Below, one piece after another: positions 26,201-34,687 of a stretch of 64,000 bases of DNA. Under the pieces are notes generated by a model. That model had not been told where the DNA came from, did not search any database, and was given only the letters and a program-made list of their open reading frames with translations. Position 1 is the first letter of the stretch. Each line of letters begins with the position of its first letter. The position numbers and the translations under genes are program-made. The DNA comes from Chitinophagaceae bacterium UBA7600. GTDB taxonomy: Bacteria; Bacteroidota; Bacteroidia; Chitinophagales; Chitinophagaceae. The DNA lies in NCBI GenBank assembly GCA_002478885.1, contig DLKC01000002.1, positions 1-64,000 on the forward strand, read 5' to 3'.

Positions 26201-29200
26201 ATGAAATCCGTATTTTTATTTTTAACGCTCTCTGCATTATTGATTTATAATTCCACGGGTAATGCACAAACCCTCGTGAAAAACATGAGCTCGACCAACG
26301 GAGATGTATACTCCGTCTATAAAAGTGGTGGCAGTTACTTTATCGGTGGCAGCTTTAATTATGTGGGTTTAAATACTGGCTACGCCGCGTTAACGCAAAC
26401 AAACAATGACTATCCAAACATGGATTTCCCAACAGTGAATGGCACAATCAGCACCATAGTTCCCGATGGTTCCGGCGGCTGGTACATTGGTGGTTATTTC
26501 TCAGCAGTTGGAAGCGTAGCTGTCTCTAATCTTGCGCATGTGAAATCAGACAATACAGTAGATGCAAACTTCAATGCATCCTGCAATTCCAGGGTTCGCG
26601 CGGTAGTACGTGTGTCAAACAGGCTTTATATTGGCGGTGATTTCACCAGCGTTAATGGTACAGCACGAAACTATGCTGCTGCGCTAAACGCAAACACAGG
26701 CGCGGTTATAGTTGCATGGAATCCGGCACCTAACGGCTCAGTATACACCATTTCACCAATATTGGCAACCAGCGTGAACATTAACGATACAACGCTTTGG
26801 CTGGGTGGTGGTTTTACAACGATCAACTCAGGTATAAACCGGCCATATCTTGTAAAGGTCAACAGCACCAATGGCAATTTTGTCAATGGAACAGTAAATA
26901 CAAATGCGCTGGTTAATAAATTACTTACCCGCGGTGATTCGGTTTTTGTTGCCGGTAATTATACAAGGTTTGGCCTTAGAACGGATTATCTTTCAGGTAT
27001 AACAGTTGGTAGCGGACTGGCTGACCAAACAATGCCGGTTGCCAACAACCAGATAAGATCTATTATCTCTGACGGAGCCGGAGGCTGGTATGTGGCTGGC
27101 TTTTTCACAACAATAGGTGGAGTGTCCAGATCATATGTTGCAAGAGTAAATCCTGACAAATCAATTAACGCCAACTTTAATGTAACAAGCAATAGTTATA
27201 TATATGCCCTGGCACTTGATGGAAACAAGCTTTATATGGGGGGATCGTTCACCCAAATTAATGGCACCACCAGGAATTATCTCGCAGCTGTAAACGCAAG
27301 TTCTGGAGTGTTACAAAACTGGGATCCAAATGCTAATTCATATGTATACACACTTGCACTTACAACAAATGATGTTCTGGCTGGCGGCATTTTTACGACG
27401 GTTGCCAACAAATGGGCGTACAGGTTCACAGCAATTTCTAAAACCACTGCCACTCCTGAACCTGGCTTTGTGGGATATAACAGCCAGGTAAATAAAATTT
27501 CCGTTCGTGGAGACTCAATTCTGACGGGTGGAAACTATACAGCATCCGCATATTATACTCCTAATTCTGCCAAACTCACCACAACGTCTATAGTGCCAGA
27601 CTACAATTTTCCAGCAACGAATGGCATTATTCGCAGCGTTGTTCCGGATGGCGCCGGCAACTATTACGTAGGCGGATCTTTTACAACAATCGGCGGAGTA
27701 AACCAGGCTTATGTTGCAAAATTGAATTCGAGTTACCAGGTTATTTCGTCGTGGGCGCCAGCTGTTAATGGAGAAGTACGGTCAATCATATTGAACAGCA
27801 CTAGCAATACTGTTTATATAGGAGGAACTTTTTCAATAACCAATGCTGTATCAAGGCCCTACATTTCCGCGCTCAGTACAACAAACCCCGGCTCCAATAA
27901 ACCATGGAACAGTTCTTTAAACAGTTATGTTTATTCACTTGCATCCGATGGAACATCAATTTATGCAGGAGGCTTGTTTACACTTGTTAATAATGTTACT
28001 ACCCGCGATAGGCTTGCCAAATTCGATTTGAACGGTAATCTGGACGCATCGTGGAATCCTGATGCTAACAGCACGGTCGAGCAAGTGACAATTGCCGGCA
28101 CCAATGTACTCGTTGGGGGCAGTTTTACAACCATAGGTGGTATTTCAAGACTTTACCTTGCAAAATTAAATACCACAAACGGAGCTGCAACGAACTGGGC
28201 CACGGCGAACAGTACTGTATATGCATTATATGTGGATGGCACAACCTGCTATGTTGGTGGAAGCTTTTCACAATTATCCGGTAATGCCAGGAATTACCTG
28301 GGGTCTGTGGCCATCGCAAGCGGCAATATAAGCGCTTTTGCGCCAAGCCCCAACAGTTATGTATTTAGCATAAACAAGTCAGGAACCACTCTGTATTATA
28401 GCGGCTATTTTACCACGGTAAACGGCACAAATCGAAATTATATAGCAGCTTCAAATTCATCTAATGGCAGTTTGCAGGCATGGGATCCTAGCCCGAACTC
28501 GTATGTATTTAATATTAACGTAAGCGGCACAGATGTAATCTTAGGCGGACAGTTCCAGGGATTCCAGGAAGCGACACGTACTTATGCCTCAATCATAAGA
28601 AACTCAACTGGCTCGTATACACCATGGGCTCCATCAATTAACAATATAGTTAACGATATAACCTATAATAGCAATAGAATTTTTATAGGAGGTGCCTTTA
28701 CCAATGCAGGAGGCGCTGTGAGAAACGGGCTTGCTGCATTTAGTCTTAATGGTAACATTAATGCTTTCGACCTCGCTCTTACGAAAACATCTGGCGGGGT
28801 TACCGTAAACAGTCTATTGGCCACCACTACAGAAATTTATGCAGGTGGTGATTTCGACGCCGCAGGAACAACAACCAGGCGCGATTTTGTTGGAGCAACC
28901 ATTTCACCAGTCGCAGTTACAGCAACAGATGCATCGCCTGATGCCAACGTATACGCAATTGCCCTTAACGGTACATCACTCGTGTATGGTGGCGCGTTTA
29001 CCTACAGCAACAATACGCCACGGAATTACCTCGGCGTAATAGCAGGAACAAACGGCACTGTATTACCCTGGAATCCTTCGCCAGATAGCTATGTATACGA
29101 TGTCACCTACAACTACAACAGGATATTTGCTGTAGGCCAGTTCGACAATATTGCCGGCACCAGCCACAATGGCGCTGCTGCATTTAATTTAAACACAGGA

Positions 29201-30721
29201 GCTTTGCTCACATGGAATCCACTATTATCAAGAGCCGCTTATGGTCCATATGCAGACCTTAACGCGGTAACGTCTGATTCAAACTATGTTTATCTGGGTG
29301 GCTATTTTGACCAGGTCAATGGTGTATCGAGAAATAATGCTGCAATCGTTGCTGCGAATAATGCATCGCTGCAATCATGGGCTGCAGAACCTAGTTATAT
29401 TGTAAGAGCAATTGCTTTAAGCGGTACTAAACTGATTATTGGCGGCGACTTCAGTTTTTGTAAAGGTGCTTCACGGTCATATATCGCGAAAATCGACTCT
29501 GCAACAGGATTGGTAAATACATCATGGAATCCCGGGGCTAACAGCTATGTTTACGCTATTACCGGCAATGGCAACAACATTTATGCGGGAGGCATTTTTA
29601 CCCAATTAGCCGGCGTAACAAGAACCGCCCTGGGCGCTGTGAATGCAAATACCGGAGTGGCTACGTCATTTGATCCCGTTGTACAAAACAGCGGTGGCAC
29701 TGGCTATGTTTACTCATTGGCCTTCGATGCTTCAAACATACTCTATGTTGGTGGCTACTTCACTGCCGTGAAAAGCACAACGAGGAATTTCGCTGCCGCA
29801 CTTGCCGTTTCGGGAGCTGGCACTTTACAGAGCTGGGATCCGAACGCCAACGGCCAGGTAAATGCCATTGCTGTAAATGGTTCAACCATTTTCCTTGGAG
29901 GTAATTTTACAACGCTGAATGGTGGAACCGCCAGGAACAGATTGGCATCGGTTAATAATACCGCAGGTACATTAACTACTTTCAACCCTAACATGAACAG
30001 CAACGTAAACGCACTCTGGTTAAACGGAACCACTTTGTACACCGGAGGATCGTTTACAACGGTAAACGGTGGTGCAAATGCAAAGAATTACCTCGCGGCG
30101 TACAATGCAACAACAGGTGCATTGGGCAACTGGAGTCCGAATGCAAACAGTACAGTACTGGCAATCGCTTCTGCATCAGACAGTGTGTATATCGGAGGTT
30201 ATTTCTCTACACTTAACGGCACGACCCGCAACCGGCTTGCGGCGGTAAGAGGTGCGGCCGGCACGAACCTTATTACTGGCTTCGATCCAAACGCAAATAA
30301 CATCATTCGCAGTAATTATGTCTCAGGACGTACACTCCTGACCGGTGGCGCCTTTGCTACACTTAATGGCTCGCTGCGTGGAGGTTTCGCGGTGTATGCG
30401 TTGCCTTCTGGCCCACAGCCTCCAATAGTTGCTACGGGAGACGAAATCGTTGCACAGGATGTTGACACGAAAACGGGCATCTATCCTAATCCTGTTTCAA
30501 CAGGCGTGGCTAATGTGCGTTTAAACGACAAGATCAGTGGTCGGATCACCATTATTGTAACCGATATGAGTGGCCGCGTGACTCTAAGTAAAACACTCGA
30601 CACGTTTTCCGGTGATAAATCTATTCAGTTGAACGTTAGTTCGCTCGTAAACGGAACCTACTATGTAACCGTTGCAGGCAAACAGGAGACCTTTAAAACA
30701 AAAATGGTTGTTTTAAAATAA
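26201..30721 (+). CDS. Very large secreted beta-propeller protein (DUF5122/delta-60 repeats) with T9SS type A tail
   Basis: A 1506-residue secreted protein: signal peptide (residues 1-23, NAQ), then a repeat region to about residue 1410, then a C-terminal type A sorting domain (IYPNPVSTGVANVRL to the final KMVVLK), which directs export through the type 9 secretion system. By eye I count 28 units, each with a core like LYxGGxFTxxNGxxRNYLAAxN and a spacing of about 45-55 residues, often preceded by W(D/N)PNAN and V(Y/R)xI. The unit matches the DUF5122/delta-60 beta-propeller repeat. Four seven-bladed propellers would fit, but that is inference. The protein is rich in Asn, Thr, Ser and Gly and poor in Cys (two seen). 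The role may be adhesion or carbohydrate binding; unknown. Confidence 0.9.
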   Translation: MKSVFLFLTLSALLIYNSTGNAQTLVKNMSSTNGDVYSVYKSGGSYFIGGSFNYVGLNTGYAALTQTNNDYPNMDFPTVNGTISTIVPDGSGGWYIGGYFSAVGSVAVSNLAHVKSDNTVDANFNASCNSRVRAVVRVSNRLYIGGDFTSVNGTARNYAAALNANTGAVIVAWNPAPNGSVYTISPILATSVNINDTTLWLGGGFTTINSGINRPYLVKVNSTNGNFVNGTVNTNALVNKLLTRGDSVFVAGNYTRFGLRTDYLSGITVGSGLADQTMPVANNQIRSIISDGAGGWYVAGFFTTIGGVSRSYVARVNPDKSINANFNVTSNSYIYALALDGNKLYMGGSFTQINGTTRNYLAAVNASSGVLQNWDPNANSYVYTLALTTNDVLAGGIFTTVANKWAYRFTAISKTTATPEPGFVGYNSQVNKISVRGDSILTGGNYTASAYYTPNSAKLTTTSIVPDYNFPATNGIIRSVVPDGAGNYYVGGSFTTIGGVNQAYVAKLNSSYQVISSWAPAVNGEVRSIILNSTSNTVYIGGTFSITNAVSRPYISALSTTNPGSNKPWNSSLNSYVYSLASDGTSIYAGGLFTLVNNVTTRDRLAKFDLNGNLDASWNPDANSTVEQVTIAGTNVLVGGSFTTIGGISRLYLAKLNTTNGAATNWATANSTVYALYVDGTTCYVGGSFSQLSGNARNYLGSVAIASGNISAFAPSPNSYVFSINKSGTTLYYSGYFTTVNGTNRNYIAASNSSNGSLQAWDPSPNSYVFNINVSGTDVILGGQFQGFQEATRTYASIIRNSTGSYTPWAPSINNIVNDITYNSNRIFIGGAFTNAGGAVRNGLAAFSLNGNINAFDLALTKTSGGVTVNSLLATTTEIYAGGDFDAAGTTTRRDFVGATISPVAVTATDASPDANVYAIALNGTSLVYGGAFTYSNNTPRNYLGVIAGTNGTVLPWNPSPDSYVYDVTYNYNRIFAVGQFDNIAGTSHNGAAAFNLNTGALLTWNPLLSRAAYGPYADLNAVTSDSNYVYLGGYFDQVNGVSRNNAAIVAANNASLQSWAAEPSYIVRAIALSGTKLIIGGDFSFCKGASRSYIAKIDSATGLVNTSWNPGANSYVYAITGNGNNIYAGGIFTQLAGVTRTALGAVNANTGVATSFDPVVQNSGGTGYVYSLAFDASNILYVGGYFTAVKSTTRNFAAALAVSGAGTLQSWDPNANGQVNAIAVNGSTIFLGGNFTTLNGGTARNRLASVNNTAGTLTTFNPNMNSNVNALWLNGTTLYTGGSFTTVNGGANAKNYLAAYNATTGALGNWSPNANSTVLAIASASDSVYIGGYFSTLNGTTRNRLAAVRGAAGTNLITGFDPNANNIIRSNYVSGRTLLTGGAFATLNGSLRGGFAVYALPSGPQPPIVATGDEIVAQDVDTKTGIYPNPVSTGVANVRLNDKISGRITIIVTDMSGRVTLSKTLDTFSGDKSIQLNVSSLVNGTYYVTVAGKQETFKTKMVVLK

Positions 30722-30740
30722 CAATCAAACAGCATGAATA

Positions 30741-30766
30741 AAAGGCCTGCTCTTACGCAGGCCTTT
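30741..30766 (+). terminator. Rho-independent terminator after the propeller gene
   Basis: Stem AAAGGCCTGC/GCAGGCCTTT with a 6-base loop, followed by TATTTT. Confidence 0.9.
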
Positions 30767-30820
30767 TATTTTGAATTGCAACAAGGCTTGCGGCTTTCCC
30801 GGCCCTGCACAATAGCGATC

Positions 30821-30876
30821 CCACAGTTTAAGTGTGCGACGCAACAGGCGCTGCCACAAGGTACAAATGACGGGCT
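30821..30876. repeat. Dispersed repeat, copy 13 (single right arm)
   Basis: AAGTGTGCGACGCAACAGG followed by CGCTGCCAC and an outer end ACGGGCT. No left arm was recognised. Confidence 0.75.
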
Positions 30877-30977
30877 TAAAAACTTAACATCGGCCTCTGA
30901 TAGCACTGCGATTGTGCTAAAAATCTTTGCCAGCAGGGATCACCGCCCTTAATTCACAATTACTGAATAAGTTTATA

Positions 30978-31008
30978 GTTGGAATTTTAATAAAATATTG
31001 TTAGTTTG
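30978..31008 (+). promoter_or_regulatory. Promoter of the SirB1-like gene
   Basis: GTTG (30978-30981), exactly 19 bases, then TTAGTTTG (31001-31008). This is close to TTTG-N19-TAnnTTTG and 15 bases before the ATG. Confidence 0.5.
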
Positions 31009-31023
31009 GGATAAGATTTTAAT

Positions 31024-31893
31024 ATGCATGAAAACCGCGAAATATCAGCTCTCTTTACACTGATCGATGATCCCGACGAAGAGGTCTTTACCTCGGTTTC
31101 CGAAAGGATCGTTCATTATGGTGTTGGCATTATTCCCAATCTTGAAAACCTTTGGGAAAATACAGCAAGCGACGAGATACAGGAACGTATTGAAATGCTA
31201 ATACACCGTCTGCATTATATAGATCTTGTGAACGACCTCACCGACTGGAACGCAAGCCCCTACCAGGACCTGATGCAAGGCACACTACTGGTAGCCAAAT
31301 TTCAATACCCCGAATTACAGATGACGCCGGTGATGCAAGAAATTGAAAAGATCCGGCGCAGCGTATGGCTCGAATTGAACAGTTATCTCACGCCACTTGA
31401 ACAAGCTAATGTTATCAGCAGCATTTTATATAACTATTATGCATTGAAAGGAACAGAAATCGCCTATGTAAATCCCGACGAATTTTTTATTCACAAAGTG
31501 TTGCAGAGCAAAAGAGGCAATGCAATTTCCAATGGCCTTCTTTATTTGATGCTTGCTGAACTGCTAGACATACCCGTAAAGGCCATCAATATTCCGCGAC
31601 AATTTGTGCTCGCATATTTCAACAGCGATTACGATGGTTTCAGCGGTGACGACAAACCCCAGGAAAAAATAAGTTTTTATATCGACGCCACAACGGGCCA
31701 GCCTTTTACACACAAGGACATAGATAATTATTTCAAGAGAATCTCTGTTCCTTCTTCACCATCCTATTTTAAGCCGCTCTCTAAAAAGCGGGTAATACAA
31801 CTACTGCTCGAAGAACTTGCCCACTGTTTTGAAAAACCGGGACTCGCTTACAAAAAGAATGAATTGCTTCAACTTGCGGCATTAATTGGTTAG
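31024..31893 (+). CDS. SirB1/transglutaminase-like family protein
   Basis: A 289-residue soluble protein. Residues about 90-240 match the SirB1-type transglutaminase-like core (PF13369): the stretch AISNGLLYLMLAELLDIPVKAINIPRQFVLAYF is the family signature, with Asn or Ser at the place of the catalytic Cys of true transglutaminases, so peptide cross-linking activity is unlikely. The N-terminal 80 residues are helical and HEAT-like (DDPDEEVFTSVSERIVHYG). Function in this family is poorly known. Confidence 0.75.
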   Translation: MHENREISALFTLIDDPDEEVFTSVSERIVHYGVGIIPNLENLWENTASDEIQERIEMLIHRLHYIDLVNDLTDWNASPYQDLMQGTLLVAKFQYPELQMTPVMQEIEKIRRSVWLELNSYLTPLEQANVISSILYNYYALKGTEIAYVNPDEFFIHKVLQSKRGNAISNGLLYLMLAELLDIPVKAINIPRQFVLAYFNSDYDGFSGDDKPQEKISFYIDATTGQPFTHKDIDNYFKRISVPSSPSYFKPLSKKRVIQLLLEELAHCFEKPGLAYKKNELLQLAALIG

Positions 31894-31990
31894 CTCCGTT
31901 ATTAAGAAAAAACTTCAGGAGGCAATGCTACTCTGTTTATGCTTTTGTAAAATGAAAGCGAACATAGCCAAATCGTACTAACTTGCGCAC

Positions 31991-32791
31991 ATGCCAAAAG
32001 CAAAGAAAAAAGAACAGCCGATTATACTCATAACAAACGATGACGGCATTACAGCACCCGGCATTCGCGCTTTGATAGAAGCGGTACAACATCTTGGAAA
32101 AGTAACGGTGGTAGCGCCCGACAAACCACAAAGCGGAATGGGGCACGCGGTAACAATCGGGCACCCGCTACGCCTGCATGTTGCTCACCAGTTTGGCGAC
32201 ATTGAGGCCTACCAATGCAGCGGCACACCTGTCGATTGCGTTAAACTGGCCGTTGACAAAGTGCTGCACCGCAAGCCTGATATTTGCCTGAGCGGCATTA
32301 ACCACGGCGCAAACCACAGTATTAATGTTATCTACTCCGGAACCATGAGTGCAGCCCTCGAAGCTTCAATAGAGAGTATACCCAGCATAGGTTTCAGCTT
32401 GCTCGATCACAGCATAGAGGCTGATTTCGCCGGCGCAAAAAAATATGCAGCCATATTGGTAGAGCACATTCTGCAAACGAACTACGACAAACATCTTTGC
32501 CTGAATGTTAACATCCCTGCTGTTGATGAGCCGCTGTTAAAAGGCTTAAAAGTATGCAGGCAGGCTTATGCAAAATATGAAGAAGAGTTCGACGAAAGGC
32601 TCGATCCAAGCGGCAAAAAATACTATTGGCTCACAGGCGCCTTTCTTAATTTCGACAAGGGAAAAGATACCGATGTGTGGGCACTCAAAAACAATTATGT
32701 AAGCGTTGTTCCGGTACAATTTGACCTTACCAACCACGAATTGAAAGAAAAATTAGCACAAAAAATCCCTTCGAACGTTGAAAAAAAATAG
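31991..32791 (+). CDS. surE: 5'/3'-nucleotidase SurE
   Basis: A 266-residue phosphatase that removes phosphate from nucleoside monophosphates and is tied to stationary-phase survival. Seen: the metal-binding NDDG motif (residues 16-19, ITNDDGITAPG), VAPDKPQSGMGHAVT, CSGTPVDCVKLAV, and LSGINHGANHSINVIYSGTMSAALEA, all diagnostic. Its 3' end overlaps the next gene by 14 bases, indicating translational coupling. Confidence 0.95.
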   Translation: MPKAKKKEQPIILITNDDGITAPGIRALIEAVQHLGKVTVVAPDKPQSGMGHAVTIGHPLRLHVAHQFGDIEAYQCSGTPVDCVKLAVDKVLHRKPDICLSGINHGANHSINVIYSGTMSAALEASIESIPSIGFSLLDHSIEADFAGAKKYAAILVEHILQTNYDKHLCLNVNIPAVDEPLLKGLKVCRQAYAKYEEEFDERLDPSGKKYYWLTGAFLNFDKGKDTDVWALKNNYVSVVPVQFDLTNHELKEKLAQKIPSNVEKK

Positions 32792-33068
32792 CTTCCCTCT
32801 TGGTATTATTATCGGCATAATTGCGCCGGTTGTTGGCATACTTATTTTCTATTTGTGGAAAGCAAGCGCCAACCCGTTTGGTTATTTTCTCGAAGTGGTT
32901 TTCGAAAATAAATCACTGCTCACAGCAATGATCAGCTTCTCTTTGTTTGCAAACGCCGCCGCATTTACATGGGCAGTTAACACAAGCAAAGACAAAACAG
33001 CAAAAGGCGTGTTCCTGGTTACTTTGCTCATTATGCTGCCACTGATCATTTATAAACTATTTATGTAG
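32778..33068 (+). CDS. Small membrane protein coupled to surE
   Basis: A 96-residue protein with three predicted membrane helices (about residues 7-27, 46-66 and 74-94) and few charges. It overlaps the surE end by 14 bases in another frame, so it is read from the same transcript. Family unknown; similar small membrane proteins accompany surE in some Bacteroidota, but I cannot verify that here. The first bases of repeat copy 14 (AGCC) coincide with its stop codon. Confidence 0.7.
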   Translation: MKKNSFPLGIIIGIIAPVVGILIFYLWKASANPFGYFLEVVFENKSLLTAMISFSLFANAAAFTWAVNTSKDKTAKGVFLVTLLIMLPLIIYKLFM

Positions 33069-33269
33069 CCGGCTCCTTTGCAAATGGCATCACCTGTTGC
33101 GTCGCACACTTCAGCACAAGTAAAATATTCGGCAAATAACAACCCAAATCATCGTTTGGACCCGATTACTGATTGCCGCCGTTAAAATGCTCATTTAGAC
33201 CTGCTGCATACCGAACAGAAAGCACAAGTGTGCGACGCAACAGAAGACTGGGATTGATAAGCAGCCTGG
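33067..33269. repeat. Dispersed inverted repeat, copy 14 (two arms)
   Basis: Left arm AGCCGGCTC, then TGGCATCACCTGTTGCGTCG and CACACTTCAGC; right core GCACAAGTGTGCGACGCAAC at 33221-33240. It fills the space between convergent genes and starts on the stop codon of the first. Confidence 0.9.
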
Positions 33270-33288
33270 TTAATAATTATTGACTGGC

Positions 33289-33843
33289 TCAGCGTAAGTT
33301 TTTCGTGGCAGCGTAACGAAACAATAAACCTGCACCGGAATACAAAACCGCGAAAAAGGCATTTACTAAAAGTATTTCTGTTACAGAACTTCCGCTGTAG
33401 TTGTACATTTTGGCAACCAATTGAACAACGGCGATCAGCAATAAAGTCAGAGCAGTTGCGAACATAACCCGCTCCATTCCTTTTGCTGCCGCCCTATAAA
33501 AAAAAGACCCTACAACAACGATCGCCAAAACAATAATGTACATAAAGTTCGCGGTGTTTGGCCCCGAACCAATAAGACCTACAGCAAGGTTAGCCCAAAC
33601 AAGCAAAAAAGTGGAAGCGACAGCCAATGCGATTGCTGCGCGATGTATAATGCCAGGCAACAACCTGGATAGTGCCACATAGCCAAGCCCGGTACTAAAG
33701 ATCAACACTGCCATAATAATAAAATCGTTAACAGTCCAATTTACTTCGTCCGTAAACTGCATTGCCACCAGCGGTACACATAAAATCACTGCGGTTGTAA
33801 AAGCAACCCAAACGACGGGCCTAACGAAGGTTTTTTGTTTCAT
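33289..33843 (-). CDS. Hypothetical integral membrane protein
   Basis: A 184-residue protein with about six hydrophobic segments. The start at 33843 (MKQKTFVRPVVW) is chosen because a good promoter at 33883-33913 lies just upstream; the longer frame to 33960 would cover it. Family not recognised. Topology (GxGYVALSRLL, FFYRAAAKGMERV loops rich in Arg/Lys) suggests cytoplasmic loops between helix pairs. It is followed at 3' by the convergent repeat copy 14. Confidence 0.65.
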   Translation of the reverse strand: MKQKTFVRPVVWVAFTTAVILCVPLVAMQFTDEVNWTVNDFIIMAVLIFSTGLGYVALSRLLPGIIHRAAIALAVASTFLLVWANLAVGLIGSGPNTANFMYIIVLAIVVVGSFFYRAAAKGMERVMFATALTLLLIAVVQLVAKMYNYSGSSVTEILLVNAFFAVLYSGAGLLFRYAATKNLR

Positions 33844-33882
33844 TTTGTATAGTTTTTGGTTAGCCAAAAGCACTTTGAAATA

Positions 33883-33913
33883 CAAAGTAAATATAAAAAA
33901 CAAAACTATCAAA
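33883..33913 (-). promoter_or_regulatory. Promoter of the membrane-protein gene
   Basis: On the minus strand TTTG (33910-33913), exactly 19 bases, then TTACTTTG (33883-33890), 39 bases before the chosen ATG. Confidence 0.55.
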
Positions 33914-34026
33914 AAAAAAGTTAGAGAAAATAAGAGGCGATAACTCTTAACCAGTCGCACCGCTGAATTGCTAATCGCTACGATGCGTTTACCATTGGTT
34001 TCGGTATTACTACTCTACCCTATTTA

Positions 34027-34527
34027 TTAATGAACCGGCAAATTAAAACGTCCATTGGCAATGTTTATGACGGCAGATGTGTCTCTTGTATTCCGAAGAT
34101 ATCCACTGAACGTTCCAGCAACAGTAGTGCTATTCAATACGGCAATCGCAATATGAAGTGTTGAACGGTTCGCATCTGTTGATGAACTATAGGAGAGCGC
34201 ATCACCTACCCTGTAGTAGCCGGAAGGAATGTAACCTGTGGCTATTTCGCTGTATGAGCCAGTAGATACAGGGATTCCAAATGGGTGAATAATATTAAGA
34301 GCAAATTCAGCCGCTGCAACATTATCTTCAGCGCTCATTTTAAATGAAGCGGTAATATCGCCCGAAAAATCTGCCGCTGAAGGATTATAAGAAAAAGCTC
34401 TTGCCTGGCCGTTGAAAGTGCCTTTAATATAATAGGAACTGTTATCAACTTCTCCATTGTTCAATTCTTTTTTGCAGGCGCAGAAAGAAAAAACAGTCAC
34501 CGCAGTGACCCACATGTATAGTTTCAT
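34027..34527 (-). CDS. Hypothetical lipoprotein
   Basis: A 166-residue protein with a lipoprotein signal ending FCAC followed by KKE. The mature part is rich in Ser, Thr and Tyr with alternating hydrophobics (SYYIKGTFNGQARAFSY, STLHIAIAVLNSTTVAGTFSGYL), suggesting a beta-sandwich, as in many small Bacteroidota lipoproteins. No family recognised. Single gene. Confidence 0.65.
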   Translation of the reverse strand: MKLYMWVTAVTVFSFCACKKELNNGEVDNSSYYIKGTFNGQARAFSYNPSAADFSGDITASFKMSAEDNVAAAEFALNIIHPFGIPVSTGSYSEIATGYIPSGYYRVGDALSYSSSTDANRSTLHIAIAVLNSTTVAGTFSGYLRNTRDTSAVINIANGRFNLPVH

Positions 34528-34687
34528 GGTTACTTTTTTACCTATGAGGCCTTGTTTAAAAAAAACGTTGCAATAAAGGAACCTTAAAGTAATCTAAAAC
34601 CGTGAACAACTGCTGAACTTAACTAAACCCTCGCTTCGCTGATCAAACAATTAACTAATTTTAAACCCGGTAAGTACGAAAATATTA

